In this document: piece by piece, positions 1 through 10,940 of the stretch
Layout of the letters: every line of letters begins with the position of its first letter
How positions within the stretch are numbered: position 1 is the stretch's first letter
Assembly: GCF_001656295.1 (NCBI RefSeq)
Contig: NZ_LXHE01000026.1
Span: forward strand, 1-56,423
Direction: 5' to 3'
DNA from: Moraxella catarrhalis
GTDB taxonomy: Bacteria > Pseudomonadota > Gammaproteobacteria > Pseudomonadales > Moraxellaceae
Length of the DNA: 56,423 nucleotides
The notes under the pieces: model-generated
The model's input: the letters and a program-made list of their open reading frames with translations, nothing else
The model's database searches: none
What the model was told of the DNA's origin: nothing
Translations under genes and position numbers: made by a program

Positions 1-1
1 C

Positions 2-1396
2 TCAATCAAAAATCTTCCCAGGATTGATGATGCCATTGGGGTCAAAGACGGCTTTGATGGCTTTCATATAGTCAATCTCAGTCTGGGTGCGTGTGTAGGT
101 CAGATAAGGTTTTTTGGTCATGCCCACACCATGTTCAGCCGAGATGGAACCTTTGTATTTTTTGACGGTATCAAACACATAGGTATTGACCGTTTGACAT
201 TTTTCAAAGAACTCATCTTTGCTTAAATTGGCAGGCTTTAGGATATTTAAATGCAGATTCCCATCACCAATGTGTCCAAACCAGCAGATCTCAAAATCTG
301 GATAATTGTCTTTGACGATCTGTTCGATATCACTGATGAAGTTTGCCAAATGGCTGATCAGTACTGACACATCATTTTTATAAGGGGTGAACACTGAAAT
401 GGTTTCAGAAATGCTTTCACGCAATTTCCAAAGCTCCTGAAGCTGACCGACACTTTGGCTCATCACGCCATCAATGATCAAGCCATCTTCGGCGCATTGC
501 TCAAATACGCTCATCGCCAAATCCAGCACTTCTTCTGTCATCGCTTCAAATTCTAGCAATACATAAAAGGGTGCTTGGCTGTCAAAAGGTGCTTTGGTGT
601 GACCTGCTGCGATGACTTTATCAACGGCAATTTGATCAAAAAATTCAAAAGCGGTTAAGCTCAGCGCCTTCCCAAAACGATCCAGCAGCGCCACAACGCT
701 ATTAAACTCAGGCACGCCCAGCACCATGGCGGTCAAGTTTACTGGCTGTTTTTCAAGCTTGATCAAAGCTTTGGTGACAAAGCCGAGCGTCCCTTCGGCA
801 CCGATGAACAGATGGCGAAGATCATAGCCTGTGGCGTTTTTAAGCATACCGCCGTTTAATTCTAAAATATCACCCTTGCCAGTGACGACGGTCAAGCCCA
901 AAATTTGATTGCGCGTCATGCCATAGCGAATGACTTTGATGCCGCCAGCATTGGTGCCAATATTGCCGCCAATTTGACTTGAGCCAGATGACGCAAAATC
1001 CACCGCATAGTACAGATCTTTACTTGCGGCAAACTCTTGCAAAGCCTTGGTCACGACACCTGCTTCGACTTCTACCATACGATCGGCATCATAAAACTGC
1101 CCAATGTGATTCATCTTATCAAAACTAACCACCACTTCACCTTTTGATGCCACCGCCGCAGCCGACAGACCTGTGCGACCACCGCTAGGGACCAGGGGCG
1201 TGCCATGCTCATTAGCCAATCGGACAATGGTTGCCACCTCTTCGGTACTCTTTGGAAATAGCACCGCCTGGCAATCGGTGCTAAAGTGTACTGTCCAATC
1301 GCGTCCCCAGTGCTGCGTAGATTCGGTATCGGTTTTGATGCTCAAAGCAGGCAGGACGTCTGATAGCGCCTGTAAAAATGCGTGATGTGGGTTCAT
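2..1396 (-). CDS. FAD-binding 2-hydroxyacid dehydrogenase (GlcD / D-2-hydroxyglutarate or D-lactate dehydrogenase type)
   Basis: A 464-residue flavoprotein of the vanillyl-alcohol-oxidase fold. The N-terminal FAD-binding half shows the stretch VPSGGRTGLSA (about residues 70-80) and GGNIGTNAGG (about 143-152), typical of the PP-loop region in GlcD-like enzymes. The C-terminal half carries GHIGDGNLHLN and SAEHGVGMTKK, the metal and substrate-binding signature of the D-2-hydroxyacid group. Such enzymes oxidise D-lactate, D-2-hydroxyglutarate or glycolate and pass electrons to the respiratory chain. The substrate cannot be fixed from sequence alone. The stop codon lies at the window edge but the frame is complete. 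It is divergent from trhP, with about 200 bases between the two starts. Confidence 0.88.
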   Translation of the reverse strand: MNPHHAFLQALSDVLPALSIKTDTESTQHWGRDWTVHFSTDCQAVLFPKSTEEVATIVRLANEHGTPLVPSGGRTGLSAAAVASKGEVVVSFDKMNHIGQFYDADRMVEVEAGVVTKALQEFAASKDLYYAVDFASSGSSQIGGNIGTNAGGIKVIRYGMTRNQILGLTVVTGKGDILELNGGMLKNATGYDLRHLFIGAEGTLGFVTKALIKLEKQPVNLTAMVLGVPEFNSVVALLDRFGKALSLTAFEFFDQIAVDKVIAAGHTKAPFDSQAPFYVLLEFEAMTEEVLDLAMSVFEQCAEDGLIIDGVMSQSVGQLQELWKLRESISETISVFTPYKNDVSVLISHLANFISDIEQIVKDNYPDFEICWFGHIGDGNLHLNILKPANLSKDEFFEKCQTVNTYVFDTVKKYKGSISAEHGVGMTKKPYLTYTRTQTEIDYMKAIKAVFDPNGIINPGKIFD

Positions 1397-1598
1397 AGTG
1401 GTCTCAAAATTTTCAAAAAATAATTGCCTTATGATAGCAGATTATTGAGAATTTTTTAATGGTTTTTGACAAGATGGTGTGATTTTTGTGCAACATTAAA
1501 ACCAGTATCATCGCTCATTTAAGCAGGATAATCACCATCAATGTCGAAAAATTTGCTATAATATGGAGCAATTTTGACTATAAAAACAGAGCAGCTTT

Positions 1599-3020
1599 AT
1601 GAATTCCCTAATCACCAAAAAATCTGAACTTTTATGCCCTGCTGGCACCTTTAAAAACATGCAATACGCCTTTGCTTATGGGGCGGATGCGGTGTACGCA
1701 GGGCAGGCGCGTTACTCATTGCGGGTGCGTAATAACGATTTTGATGAAGAAAATTTGGCGAAGGGCATTGAATACGCCCATTCACTTGGCAAAAAGTTTT
1801 ATGTGGTGGTCAATATCCAAGCCCATAACGCCAAGCTTAAAACCTTTATTGAAGATATTCGCCCCATTATTGAGATGAAGCCTGATGCGCTCATCATGTC
1901 GGACGCTGGCATGATTATGATGGTGCGTGAAGCCTTTCCCGAGCAGGATATTCATCTGTCGGTACAAGCCAATGCGGTAAACTGGGCGACCGTCAAATTT
2001 TGGCAACAAATGGGCGTGACTAGGGTGATTGTCAGCCGTGAGCTGTCCTTAAAAGAGATTGAGCAAATCATCAAAGAAGTGCCTGACATGGAGATTGAAG
2101 TGTTTGTGCATGGTGCGTTGTGCATGGCGTATTCGGGGCGTTGTCTTTTGTCTGGCTATATCAATAAGCGTGATGCCAACCAAGGTACTTGCACTAATGC
2201 CTGCCGTTGGTCGTATAACACTTATAAAGCGACAGAAAACGAAACTGGCGACATCGTGCCTGCCACACCCGAAGTGTTTGTGCCGAATCAAGCCCAAGAT
2301 GCCAATGCCATTGGTAGCGTGAACCTTAACGGCGATGTGGTGATGGGTGATGACTATGTAGAGCAGCCGTCCGATGACGTGGTCTTGATAGAAGAACAAG
2401 GCCGTCCAGGTGAGCTCATGGCGATGTATGAAGACGAGCACGGCACGTATATCATGAACTCCAAGGATTTGCGTGCGGTGGAGCTGGTGCCTGATTTGGT
2501 GGCTATGGGCGTGCATTCGTTAAAGATTGAAGGGCGTACCAAGTCGCATTATTATGTGGCACGCACCGCTCAGGTCTATCGCCGTGCCATTGATGATGCT
2601 TTGGCAGGCAAGCCATTTGATACCAGTCTCATCACTGCGCTTGATGGGCTTGCCAATCGTGGTTATACCGAAGGCTTTTTACGCCGTCATGTGCATTCTG
2701 ATTATCAAAACTATGACTACGGCTCATCTAAGACCGACAATCAGCAGTTTGTCGCTGAAGTGGCGGACATCAGCGATGAGCGTTTGACTTTGACCGTCAA
2801 AAACAAACTGATGGTGGGCGATACCATTGAAATCATGACCCCGCAGGGGAATGTTAGCTACACGCTAACTGAGATGTGGGACAAAAAAGACGCGGTGATT
2901 GATGGTGCGTTAGGCTCTGGTTGGGTGTGTCAAATTGCCAATCCCTTTAAGGATATGGATAAAGACGTGCTAAAATTTGCCCTAGTGATGAAAAGCGTGA
3001 GTGAGGCGATTTATACTTGA
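1599..3020 (+). CDS. trhP: tRNA hydroxylation protein TrhP (YegQ, peptidase U32 family)
   Basis: A 473-residue U32-family protein. The N-terminus ELLCPAGTFKNMQYAFAYG and the downstream GADAVYAG are characteristic of the family. The cysteine-rich signature VHGALCMAYSGRCLLSGY followed by GTCTNACRW (about residues 170-205) supplies the probable Fe-S ligands. The TrhP branch is required for 5-hydroxylation of uridine 34 in several tRNAs, with prephenate-derived chemistry implicated; the old label collagenase-like protease is misleading. An internal acidic insertion at about residues 225-260 is longer than in the short members. It reads into the NYN protein gene with a 9-base gap, suggesting co-transcription. 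Confidence 0.9.
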   Translation: MNSLITKKSELLCPAGTFKNMQYAFAYGADAVYAGQARYSLRVRNNDFDEENLAKGIEYAHSLGKKFYVVVNIQAHNAKLKTFIEDIRPIIEMKPDALIMSDAGMIMMVREAFPEQDIHLSVQANAVNWATVKFWQQMGVTRVIVSRELSLKEIEQIIKEVPDMEIEVFVHGALCMAYSGRCLLSGYINKRDANQGTCTNACRWSYNTYKATENETGDIVPATPEVFVPNQAQDANAIGSVNLNGDVVMGDDYVEQPSDDVVLIEEQGRPGELMAMYEDEHGTYIMNSKDLRAVELVPDLVAMGVHSLKIEGRTKSHYYVARTAQVYRRAIDDALAGKPFDTSLITALDGLANRGYTEGFLRRHVHSDYQNYDYGSSKTDNQQFVAEVADISDERLTLTVKNKLMVGDTIEIMTPQGNVSYTLTEMWDKKDAVIDGALGSGWVCQIANPFKDMDKDVLKFALVMKSVSEAIYT

Positions 3021-3029
3021 TGAGGATTT

Positions 3030-4029
<1,000 letters not shown>

Positions 4030-4032
<3 letters not shown>

Positions 4033-4055
4033 GCGCACCTGTTGGCGCGCTTTTG
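4030..4055. terminator. Terminator between convergent ferredoxin and yqeY genes
   Basis: A short GC-rich stem, AAGCGC paired with GCGCTT around an 11-base interior, followed by a T run on the plus strand. It lies directly after the ferredoxin stop codon and before the convergent yqeY stop. Confidence 0.65.
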
Positions 4056-4072
4056 ATTGGGGTGGATGATGA

Positions 4073-4519
4073 TTAGGCAGACAACGCCTTTTTAACCAAT
4101 CCTGAAATGATGGCAGGGTCAGCTTGACCGACGGTTTTTTCTTTGACTGCATTCATCACGCGTCCCATATCTTTCATGCTATCAGCTTCAAGCTCAGTAA
4201 TGGTCGCAGCGATAATATCATTTAGCGCCGCTTCATCAAGCTGTGCTGGAAGAAATTGCCCAATCACTTCAATCTCAAATTTCTCTTTGGCAGCCAAATC
4301 ATCTCGACCATTCGCTTCATAAATATCAAGCGATTCTTGGCGCTGTTTGATTTGCTTTTGTAATAGCTCAAGCACCGCTTTATCATCCAAAGTTGTTTGG
4401 CTGTCAATTTCTACTTTTTTGATTGCCGCTTGGACGTTGCGCATAATTTTAACCACGTCCATCTCTCGAGCTTTCATAGCGGATTTGATGGCTTCTGATA
4501 GAGAGTCTTTTAAATTCAT
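4073..4519 (-). CDS. yqeY: GatB/YqeY domain protein
   Basis: A 148-residue protein of the YqeY family. It starts with the usual LKDSLSEAIKSAMKAREMD helix and has a central lysine-rich helix, KQIKQRQESLDIYEANGRDDLAAKE. The C-terminal half (DMGRVMNAVKEKTVGQADPAIISGLVKK) matches the tRNA-binding tail domain shared with GatB. The family is widespread and is thought to contact tRNA, but its cellular role is not established. It lies 20 bases downstream of rsmI on the same strand, so it is probably the last gene of an engB-rsmI-yqeY transcript. Confidence 0.9.
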   Translation of the reverse strand: MNLKDSLSEAIKSAMKAREMDVVKIMRNVQAAIKKVEIDSQTTLDDKAVLELLQKQIKQRQESLDIYEANGRDDLAAKEKFEIEVIGQFLPAQLDEAALNDIIAATITELEADSMKDMGRVMNAVKEKTVGQADPAIISGLVKKALSA

Positions 4520-4539
4520 CTGGTGCTCCTTTTGGTCAT

Positions 4540-5385
4540 TTAAACGGATTTTTGTTGATTTTGAAGGGTGAGTAATCTGTCATAAATATCTGATTTTTTG
4601 AGATTAAGCACATCAGCGACCACGCCGGCAGCCTTTTTTGGTGGCAATTCTTTGGCGATGGCAAGTAGCCACTGATCGTAGTCTGTGCTTTGGTGTGCTG
4701 CATCATCACAGCCTGCCACCACCAAAACAATCTCACCTTTTTGTTGATTGCTGTCATTTTGAACAAATTGCAGCAGCTCGCCAAGGGGCAGCTTTTTGAT
4801 GGTTTCAAAGGTCTTGGTCAGCTCGCGGCAAAGGGTCGCTTCACGGTTTGCCCCAAAGACTGACACCATGTCGCTTAGGCTCTCGACGATGCGATGCGGT
4901 GCTTCATAAAATATCAATGTCTCTGTGCGATCACACCAAGATTCCAATGCTTTTAGGCGACCATGCGACTTGGCAGGCAAAAATCCTGCAAAAGTAAATC
5001 GGTCTGAAGGCAGTCCTGCTGCCGACAAGGCGGCGATCACTGCACACGCGCCTAAAATGGGAACCACATCGATGCCATGTTCGTGAGCTGCCTTGACCAA
5101 GCGATATCCAGGGTCGGAGATGAGCGGCGTACCTGCATCGCTGATCAGGGCGATGGATTGACCAGTGCTGAGTTTCTCGATGAGCCGCTGTGTTTGGGCG
5201 TCGGCATTATGCTCATGATAGGCGCTTGTTGGTGTTGTGATATTAAAATGTTTAAGCAGCTTGGCGGAGGTGCGAGTGTCTTCACAGGCGATGATATCCA
5301 CAGATTTTAGTGTGGTGATCGCACGCTCTGTCATGTCTGACAAATTACCGATCGGTGTGCTGACGAGGTATAATTTGCCCATCAT
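4540..5385 (-). CDS. rsmI: 16S rRNA (cytidine1402-2'-O)-methyltransferase
   Basis: A 281-residue SAM-dependent methyltransferase of the tetrapyrrole-methylase fold. The N-terminus [19 protein letters not shown], the motif [11 protein letters not shown], and [17 protein letters not shown] (about residues 80-100) are diagnostic for RsmI. It methylates the 2'-OH of C1402 in the ribosomal P site of 16S rRNA. The first ATG overlaps the engB stop codon by four bases (ATGA), indicating translational coupling with engB. Confidence 0.95.
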   Translation of the reverse strand: MMGKLYLVSTPIGNLSDMTERAITTLKSVDIIACEDTRTSAKLLKHFNITTPTSAYHEHNADAQTQRLIEKLSTGQSIALISDAGTPLISDPGYRLVKAAHEHGIDVVPILGACAVIAALSAAGLPSDRFTFAGFLPAKSHGRLKALESWCDRTETLIFYEAPHRIVESLSDMVSVFGANREATLCRELTKTFETIKKLPLGELLQFVQNDSNQQKGEIVLVVAGCDDAAHQSTDYDQWLLAIAKELPPKKAAGVVADVLNLKKSDIYDRLLTLQNQQKSV

Positions 5386-6068
5386 GAACCGACCTCGGGC
5401 TGCTTCTGATCTTGGGCATTCAGGATAACATCATGATCTTGCTGACTTCGATCGGTCAAGTGCAGCCACTCACCAAGCACATTGGCAAGATCATCGATGC
5501 CTTCTTTTTTAAGCGCAGAAAACAGCTGAATGCTAAAGGGCAGATCTAGTGCTTCTAGCTGTTTTTTGGTGGATAGTAGCGCCGCTTTTTGTGCGCCGCG
5601 CTTGAGCTTATCTGCCTTTGTAAGCAGAACATGCACAGGCAGTCCGCCATCTTTTGCCCAGTGCAGCATTTGCTCATCAAAATATTTAAGCGGATGACGA
5701 ATGTCAGTCATCAAAACCAGTCCTACTAAGGATTGGCGAGATACCAGATATTCTTCAAGCTCTTTTTGCCATTTGATTTTCATGCTCTCGGGCACAGCAG
5801 CATAGCCATAGCCTGGCAAATCCACAATACGCGCTTGCTCATCGCCGACGGTAAAAAAGTTAATCATCTGAGTGCGCCCGGGCGTCTTTGATGATCGGGC
5901 AAGCTGTTTTTGATGAGTAATGGTATTGATGGCTGAAGATTTGCCAGCATTTGAGCGACCAGCGAACGCCACTTCAAAGCCTGTGTCTTCAGGGCACAGC
6001 TTAAAAGTCGGCGCCGAAAGCAAGAATTTGGTTTGGTGAATTTGTTTTAATATCTCTTGGCTGTTCAT
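5382..6068 (-). CDS. engB: Ribosome biogenesis GTP-binding protein EngB (YihA/YsxC)
   Basis: A 228-residue small GTPase. G1 is GRSNAGKSS (about residues 32-40), G3 is DLPGYGYA, and G4 is TKAD. The DIRHPL motif between G3 and G4 is typical of EngB. It is required for large ribosomal subunit assembly and is usually essential. A variable tail of about 20 residues follows the GTPase domain. It overlaps the rsmI start by four bases. Confidence 0.94.
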   Translation of the reverse strand: MNSQEILKQIHQTKFLLSAPTFKLCPEDTGFEVAFAGRSNAGKSSAINTITHQKQLARSSKTPGRTQMINFFTVGDEQARIVDLPGYGYAAVPESMKIKWQKELEEYLVSRQSLVGLVLMTDIRHPLKYFDEQMLHWAKDGGLPVHVLLTKADKLKRGAQKAALLSTKKQLEALDLPFSIQLFSALKKEGIDDLANVLGEWLHLTDRSQQDHDVILNAQDQKQPEVGS

Positions 6069-6181
6069 ATCGTTTCATCATCATAAATAATGAGCTAAGT
6101 GTATCATGAAAGACCAAAAATAGCGATATGACAGCTTTTGTTTGATTGATTATATCAGTGCAGATTGATCTTTTTGGCAAC

Positions 6182-6213
6182 AAAAAAGGACGGCGTTTGC
6201 CATCCTTTTTTTG
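6182..6213 (-). terminator. Rho-independent terminator of hom
   Basis: An inverted repeat, AAAAAAGGACGGC paired with GCCATCCTTTTTT around a GTTT loop, with one mismatch. It lies 16 bases past the hom stop codon, and on the minus strand the stem is followed by a T run. Confidence 0.75.
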
Positions 6214-6228
6214 TTTTACCATTTTTAA

Positions 6229-7530
6229 TCATTCTAAGCTTTCTAAGCGAATACGCACGACAGGCTCAACCACCGCACCAAGCGCCTCAATCTGGCTGAT
6301 GGCGGTGTTCATTTGCTTTTCAAGGACGGGCAATGTTAAAATGATGATCGGCACCAGTCCCGACTTATGGGCGTCGCGCTGCAAGATGGCATCAATATTA
6401 ATGCCATTATCACTCAAAATACGCGTCGTATTCGCCAAAACGCCCACTTCATCTTTGACGGTCAAGCGTAAGTAAAAGCCAGAGGTCATCTCATCACTTG
6501 GTAAAATACCAATGTCGGACAGCTCCTCAGGGATAAATGCTAGGTGCGGCACATCGCTTGGGGTAGCCGCATCAATCACATAAATCAAGTCCATCACATC
6601 AGCCACCACTGCCGATGCTGTCGCACCAGCACCAGCGCCATCGCCGTAGTATAAAGACTGACCCAAAGGATGGGCGTCAATCATCACCGCATTTTTGACG
6701 CCATTGACATTGGCTAATAGCGCTTGAGATGGAATCAAGGCAGGGTGCACGCGAAGCTCAATCCCATGCTCGCGGCGAATGGCAAAGCCTAAGTGCTTGA
6801 TGGTATAACCAAGCTCTTTGGCATAAATCACATCTTGTAGGCTGATTTTGGTAATCCCTTCACAATAGACCTTATCAAACTGCACAGGAATACCAAAGGC
6901 AATCGACGCAAGCAAAGATAATTTATGTGCCGCATCAATCCCTTCGACATCAAAAGTCGGATCAGCTTCAGCATAGCCCAGTGCTTGAGCTTCAACAAGT
7001 ACTTCATCAAATTTACGATTTTTTTGCTGCATCTCGGTCATGATAAAGTTGCCTGTACCATTGATGATGCCTGTCAGCCAATCAATTTTATTGGCTGCTA
7101 ATGCTTCACGAACGATCTTAATGATCGGAATGCCGCCTGCAACAGCCGCTTCATAGCGTACTTGTACGCCATGCTCTTCGGCCAATTTAAAAATCTCATT
7201 ACCATGTTTGGCAAGTAAAGCCTTGTTGGCGGTTACAACATGTTTTTTGTGGCGGATGGCGTGAGTGATGACTTCATAAGCCACATCTGTGCCACCAATC
7301 ACTTCGATGACGATATCCACATCTTCAGCTTCTGCAATCGCCATCAGATCTGCAGTTTGATGGATGCTTGGATCAATGTCATTACGATGGCGGCGAGTGC
7401 CTGCGTGCGTGACGACAAGCTGATGACCGCTGCGGCGAGTCAGCTCATTGATGTTATCTTTGATGAGATTTAATACGCCAGTGCCGACAGTGCCTAGACC
7501 CAGTACGGCAAGATTAATGGTGTTATTCAC
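6229..7530 (-). CDS. hom: Homoserine dehydrogenase
   Basis: A 433-residue monofunctional homoserine dehydrogenase. The NAD(P)-binding loop is LGLGTVGTGVL (about residues 10-20). The catalytic domain contains AAVAGGIPIIKIVREALAANKI and GIINGTGNFI (about 130-165), and the C-terminal ACT domain begins near residue 350 (LRLTVKDEVGVLANTTRILSD). It reduces aspartate semialdehyde to homoserine for threonine and methionine synthesis, and metX-metW in this window use its product. It lies downstream of the dsbC-like gene on the same strand but 413 bases away, so it probably has its own promoter. Confidence 0.96.
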   Translation of the reverse strand: MNNTINLAVLGLGTVGTGVLNLIKDNINELTRRSGHQLVVTHAGTRRHRNDIDPSIHQTADLMAIAEAEDVDIVIEVIGGTDVAYEVITHAIRHKKHVVTANKALLAKHGNEIFKLAEEHGVQVRYEAAVAGGIPIIKIVREALAANKIDWLTGIINGTGNFIMTEMQQKNRKFDEVLVEAQALGYAEADPTFDVEGIDAAHKLSLLASIAFGIPVQFDKVYCEGITKISLQDVIYAKELGYTIKHLGFAIRREHGIELRVHPALIPSQALLANVNGVKNAVMIDAHPLGQSLYYGDGAGAGATASAVVADVMDLIYVIDAATPSDVPHLAFIPEELSDIGILPSDEMTSGFYLRLTVKDEVGVLANTTRILSDNGINIDAILQRDAHKSGLVPIIILTLPVLEKQMNTAISQIEALGAVVEPVVRIRLESLE

Positions 7531-7943
7531 AAGATGCTCCGTGATCGGAATGTTTGCTTAAGTGTTTGGCTAATCAATCCATAGCCAAAATTCAAAAAAT
7601 TAAAAATGGTTAAATGATCAATCCAAGTGCCGCTTGGTTTGATTTGGATAAAGAAGACAATCTTGCCAAATGAAGGTCAAATCACCAACCCATTTAAGCG
7701 TCTAATTTAAGTGTTTAATTTAATAAGTTGCCTAAGTTATCATAAGTTCGTGTTTTGTGCTAGGTTTTTTGGTGATTTAATTTTTACCCTTAGGTATTAG
7801 GGTGTGCTTACCTGTGGTATTGACAACAAAAATAAAATTTAGTCGTTTTTCATCATAAATAATATTAAATTTTATTTTTATCAAAACTTAATAAAATATC
7901 ATCAAGGGTAGGCACGCTCCAGCTTTTTGATCAATCAGGATAG
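7531..7943. other. Intergenic region upstream of hom
   Basis: 413 bases without a supported gene between the dsbC-like gene and hom, both on the minus strand. It is AT-rich, especially at 7820-7895. A weak inverted repeat, ACCCT paired with AGGGT, lies near 7785-7803. I see no convincing Rho-independent terminator after dsbC and no riboswitch that I recognise. Confidence 0.5.
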
Positions 7944-8765
7944 TTATCGTTGTTCAATGGCAGTATGGATGAGATCTTTGGCAGGCATATAGCCACCAAT
8001 CTGCCTGCCAGATTCGGCAAAAACAGCAGGCGTGCCTGATACGCCCAAACTACGCCCTAATGCCAAATGTTCTTGAACGGGGTTTTTACAATGCTTGGCA
8101 TGGACAGTTTGACCAAGCTTAGCTGCTGTTAAGGCTGCTTTTCGGTCTTGGCTACACCAAATTGCCTCGGTGAGTGGTATGTCTCGTTCTGAGCGTGGCC
8201 ATGCCAAATAACGCACCTCAATACCGCCAGCATTGAGCTGCTCGATATCCTTGTGTAGCATTCGGCAGTAGTGGCAAGTTGGGTCGCTAAAAACATAAAT
8301 AGATGCTTTATGCTGACTGGTTGCAGGGTAAATAATCATATCATCAGTATTGGCTTTGGCCAAGGTTTCTTTGGCCAAAGATGACTGAATGTCAGCGGTA
8401 ATATCTGTCGGATAATCACCACTTAATTTGACAATTTGCCCTTGAATTAAATATTCACCCGATTTATCTGTGAACATTGCAGGGGCATTTTCAAAGCTGA
8501 CCCAATATATATCAGGCATGGTTGTTGGCAGGGCATTTGTCACAGTGATATCAACCCCCGCTTGGGTCAAATTATCTTGGAGCGTCTTGATAAGCGTGGT
8601 ATCGCTTTGAGAAGAAGTTTGGGTTTGGGTTGTTGGCTGGCTGGCATTAGAAGTATCTTTGGCATGAGAATTGCCAGAGCTACAGGCATTTAATAATAAA
8701 AAGCTTGCCATCAGTGTTGGCGGTAATAATCGGTGCATAAATCGGTGCATAAAAATTTGACGCAT
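7944..8765 (-). CDS. dsbC: DsbC/DsbG-like thiol:disulfide interchange protein, predicted lipoprotein
   Basis: A 273-residue envelope disulfide isomerase. The N-terminus has a signal sequence ending in a lipobox-like LLNAC with the lipidation cysteine at C28. A low-complexity Ser/Thr/Gln linker (about residues 30-58) follows, then the DsbC dimerisation domain (about 60-140) and a thioredoxin fold with active site CHYC (C164, C167) in FSDPTCHYCRML. The cis-proline loop is SGTPAVF. DsbC isomerises wrong disulfides in periplasmic proteins and is kept reduced by DsbD. Lipid anchoring is unusual, since most DsbC proteins are soluble. Two nearly repeated MHRF/MHRL start regions leave the exact start uncertain. 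Confidence 0.85.
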   Translation of the reverse strand: MRQIFMHRFMHRLLPPTLMASFLLLNACSSGNSHAKDTSNASQPTTQTQTSSQSDTTLIKTLQDNLTQAGVDITVTNALPTTMPDIYWVSFENAPAMFTDKSGEYLIQGQIVKLSGDYPTDITADIQSSLAKETLAKANTDDMIIYPATSQHKASIYVFSDPTCHYCRMLHKDIEQLNAGGIEVRYLAWPRSERDIPLTEAIWCSQDRKAALTAAKLGQTVHAKHCKNPVQEHLALGRSLGVSGTPAVFAESGRQIGGYMPAKDLIHTAIEQR

Positions 8766-9230
8766 GGTTTTAACAGCCTAAAAGTGATAAAAATGGTGGT
8801 TTGAGAGTGTGATATCAATGATTTATCAGTCATTGAGCGACTTGCCTTTGATGATTAAGATGGCTGTTGCATGAAGTTATGAAGTCTTGACATCTTAATC
8901 ATCATATCCCAAAAGTCATTGGCTTAACTAAAATAGATAATCTCAAAAAATTATACCAAAAAATGGTCATTGCCACCAAGATATTTCAAGATATTTGTTT
9001 AAATGACAGCGTTAATTTTTACTGTGGTTTGTTTTGGTTTTATCGCATTGGATTATTATTCATATTACATTTATAATAAATTGATAATAACTTAACTTAT
9101 TTTATTTTAAATAATCGCATCAGCTGACTTGCAAATTGTCATAATTATTTGATACAATACGGCGTTATTTCAAACCTGCTTTTGGTACTTTATCCTTGAA
9201 GACCAATCCATCTCATACAGGAAATAACCT
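8766..9230. other. Divergent dsbC-guaB intergenic region
   Basis: 465 bases between two divergent genes. The only clear structure is the long inverted repeat at 8849-8904 described separately. The half nearest guaB (9040-9170) is strongly AT-rich and probably holds the guaB promoter. No small ORF with a convincing ribosome-binding site was found. Confidence 0.5.
8849..8904. repeat. Inverted repeat with 14-bp stem
   Basis: GATGATTAAGATG at 8850-8862 is exactly complementary to CATCTTAATCATC at 8891-8903, and one more pair extends the stem. The interior is about 28 bases. There is no T run on either side, so it does not look like a terminator. It could be a regulatory hairpin or a small-RNA stem between dsbC and guaB. 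Confidence 0.6.
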
Positions 9231-10703
9231 ATGCTACGCATTGCCTATGATGCTTTGACATTTGATGATGTCTTGCTTTTGCCCGCCTATTCTGAAGTTC
9301 TCCCAAAACAAACTTCCCTAACTACTCGCTTAACCAAAGATATTACCATCAATTTGCCCATCATTTCTGCTGCCATGGATACCGTGACCGAATCAAAAAT
9401 GGCGATCGCTATGGCCCAGCTTGGCGGTATGGGGATCATTCATAAGAACATGGACATCGCCCATCAGGCGCGCCGTGTTCGTCATGTTAAGAAGTTTGAA
9501 GCTGGGACGGTGGCAGATCCGATTACTGTTACCGCCGATGCAACTGTTGGCGATTTGCTTGCCTTGACGCGTGAGCATAAAATCAGTGGCGTACCAGTCG
9601 TTGAAGCAGGCACTAATAAGGTTGTGGGTATTGTCACTCATCGTGATTTGCGTTTTGAGACCAATTTATCTCAGCCTGTGACCAATGTCATGACGCCAAA
9701 AGACAAGCTTGTGACTGTTAAAGAAGGCGAAACCCAAGAGCGTATCAAAGAGCTGCTACATCGCCATCGTATCGAAAAAGTTGTGGTGATTGATGATGAT
9801 TATCAGCTTAAAGGGTTGATTACAGTGAATGATTTTTCTAAAGCAGAAAATAACCCTAATGCTGCCAAAGATAGCAAAGGTCGTCTATTGGTTGGTGCGG
9901 CAGTTGGTACTGGTGCCGATACCGAAGCTCGCGTAGAGGCATTGATTGACGCACAAGTCGATATGATCATCGTAGATACCGCGCATGGTCATTCAAAAGG
10001 CGTGATCGACCGCGTAGCATGGATTAAGAAAAACTACCCTAATATCCAAGTCATTGGGGGTAATATCGCAACAGGTGATGCTGCTTTGGCACTGCTAGAT
10101 GCAGGTGCAGACGCTGTCAAAGTGGGTATCGGTCCTGGTTCTATTTGTACAACGCGTATTGTTGCAGGCATTGGCGTCCCACAAGTCAGTGCCATTGATA
10201 GTGTGGCAAGTGCGTTAAAAGATCGCATTCCTTTGATTGCCGATGGCGGTATTCGTTTTTCGGGTGATATTGCCAAAGCCATCGCAGCAGGTGCGTCGTG
10301 CATCATGGTGGGTAGCTTATTGGCAGGTACCGAAGAAGCGCCTGGCGAGGTTGAGCTGTTCCAAGGTCGTTATTATAAAGCTTATCGTGGCATGGGTAGC
10401 CTAGGTGCGATGAGCGGTCAAAATGGCTCATCAGATCGCTATTTTCAAGATGCCAAAGATGGCGTTGAAAAACTGGTACCAGAAGGTATCGAAGGCCGCG
10501 TGCCTTATAAAGGTCCTGTGGCAGGCATCATCGGTCAATTGGCAGGTGGTCTAAGATCATCCATGGGTTATACAGGTTGCCAGACCATCGAACAGATGCG
10601 TAAGAATACCAGCTTTGTCAAAGTGACTTCCGCAGGTATGAAGGAATCGCATGTACACGATGTACAGATTACCAAAGAAGCACCCAATTATCGCCAAAAT
10701 TAA
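9231..10703 (+). CDS. guaB: Inosine-5'-monophosphate dehydrogenase
   Basis: A 490-residue IMPDH, the rate-limiting NAD-dependent step from IMP to XMP in GTP synthesis. The N-terminus [17 protein letters not shown] is characteristic. Two CBS domains occupy about residues 95-205. The catalytic loop is [11 protein letters not shown] with the active-site cysteine near residue 305. The flap region contains [11 protein letters not shown], and the conserved EGRVPYKG follows. The start ATG is preceded by AGGAAATAACCT, a plausible ribosome-binding site. A terminator follows. Confidence 0.98.
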   Translation: MLRIAYDALTFDDVLLLPAYSEVLPKQTSLTTRLTKDITINLPIISAAMDTVTESKMAIAMAQLGGMGIIHKNMDIAHQARRVRHVKKFEAGTVADPITVTADATVGDLLALTREHKISGVPVVEAGTNKVVGIVTHRDLRFETNLSQPVTNVMTPKDKLVTVKEGETQERIKELLHRHRIEKVVVIDDDYQLKGLITVNDFSKAENNPNAAKDSKGRLLVGAAVGTGADTEARVEALIDAQVDMIIVDTAHGHSKGVIDRVAWIKKNYPNIQVIGGNIATGDAALALLDAGADAVKVGIGPGSICTTRIVAGIGVPQVSAIDSVASALKDRIPLIADGGIRFSGDIAKAIAAGASCIMVGSLLAGTEEAPGEVELFQGRYYKAYRGMGSLGAMSGQNGSSDRYFQDAKDGVEKLVPEGIEGRVPYKGPVAGIIGQLAGGLRSSMGYTGCQTIEQMRKNTSFVKVTSAGMKESHVHDVQITKEAPNYRQN

Positions 10704-10718
10704 CGCTATTAATACCAA

Positions 10719-10753
10719 ATAAAAGCACTCATCAGATAGGGTGGGTGCTTTTT
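10719..10753 (+). terminator. Rho-independent terminator of guaB
   Basis: AAAAGCACtC and GGGTGCTTTT form an imperfect stem 16 bases after the guaB stop codon, followed by a short T run. Confidence 0.7.
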
Positions 10754-10921
10754 AGAGCATAAAAAATAAACTGACACATGATTTGTTGTCATATATTTTA
10801 AAACGCTTTTAATTTTAGATCATGGTTAAAAATAACAGAATATGAATTTTAAAGTTTTCAAAATCAATATGTTAGATGAAATTATGAAAATAAATAACAA
10901 TAATTCTGATTTATTTTAATC

Positions 10922-10940
10922 AATAATATCAATTATCATT
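10922..10940 (+). promoter_or_regulatory. Candidate Fur box upstream of copB
   Basis: The 19-base stretch AATAATATCAATTATCATT agrees with the Fur consensus at about 12 of 19 positions by hand alignment. It lies about 160 bases before the copB start within an AT-rich promoter region. CopB/FetA receptors are known to be iron-repressed, which makes Fur control likely. The whole interval 10754-11099 is very AT-rich, so chance similarity is possible. Confidence 0.4.

Noticed and set aside
4536-5310. Several further open frames opposite rsmI and in ileS, hom and valS
   Set aside because: They lack ribosome-binding sites, overlap well-identified genes and show no recognisable domain.
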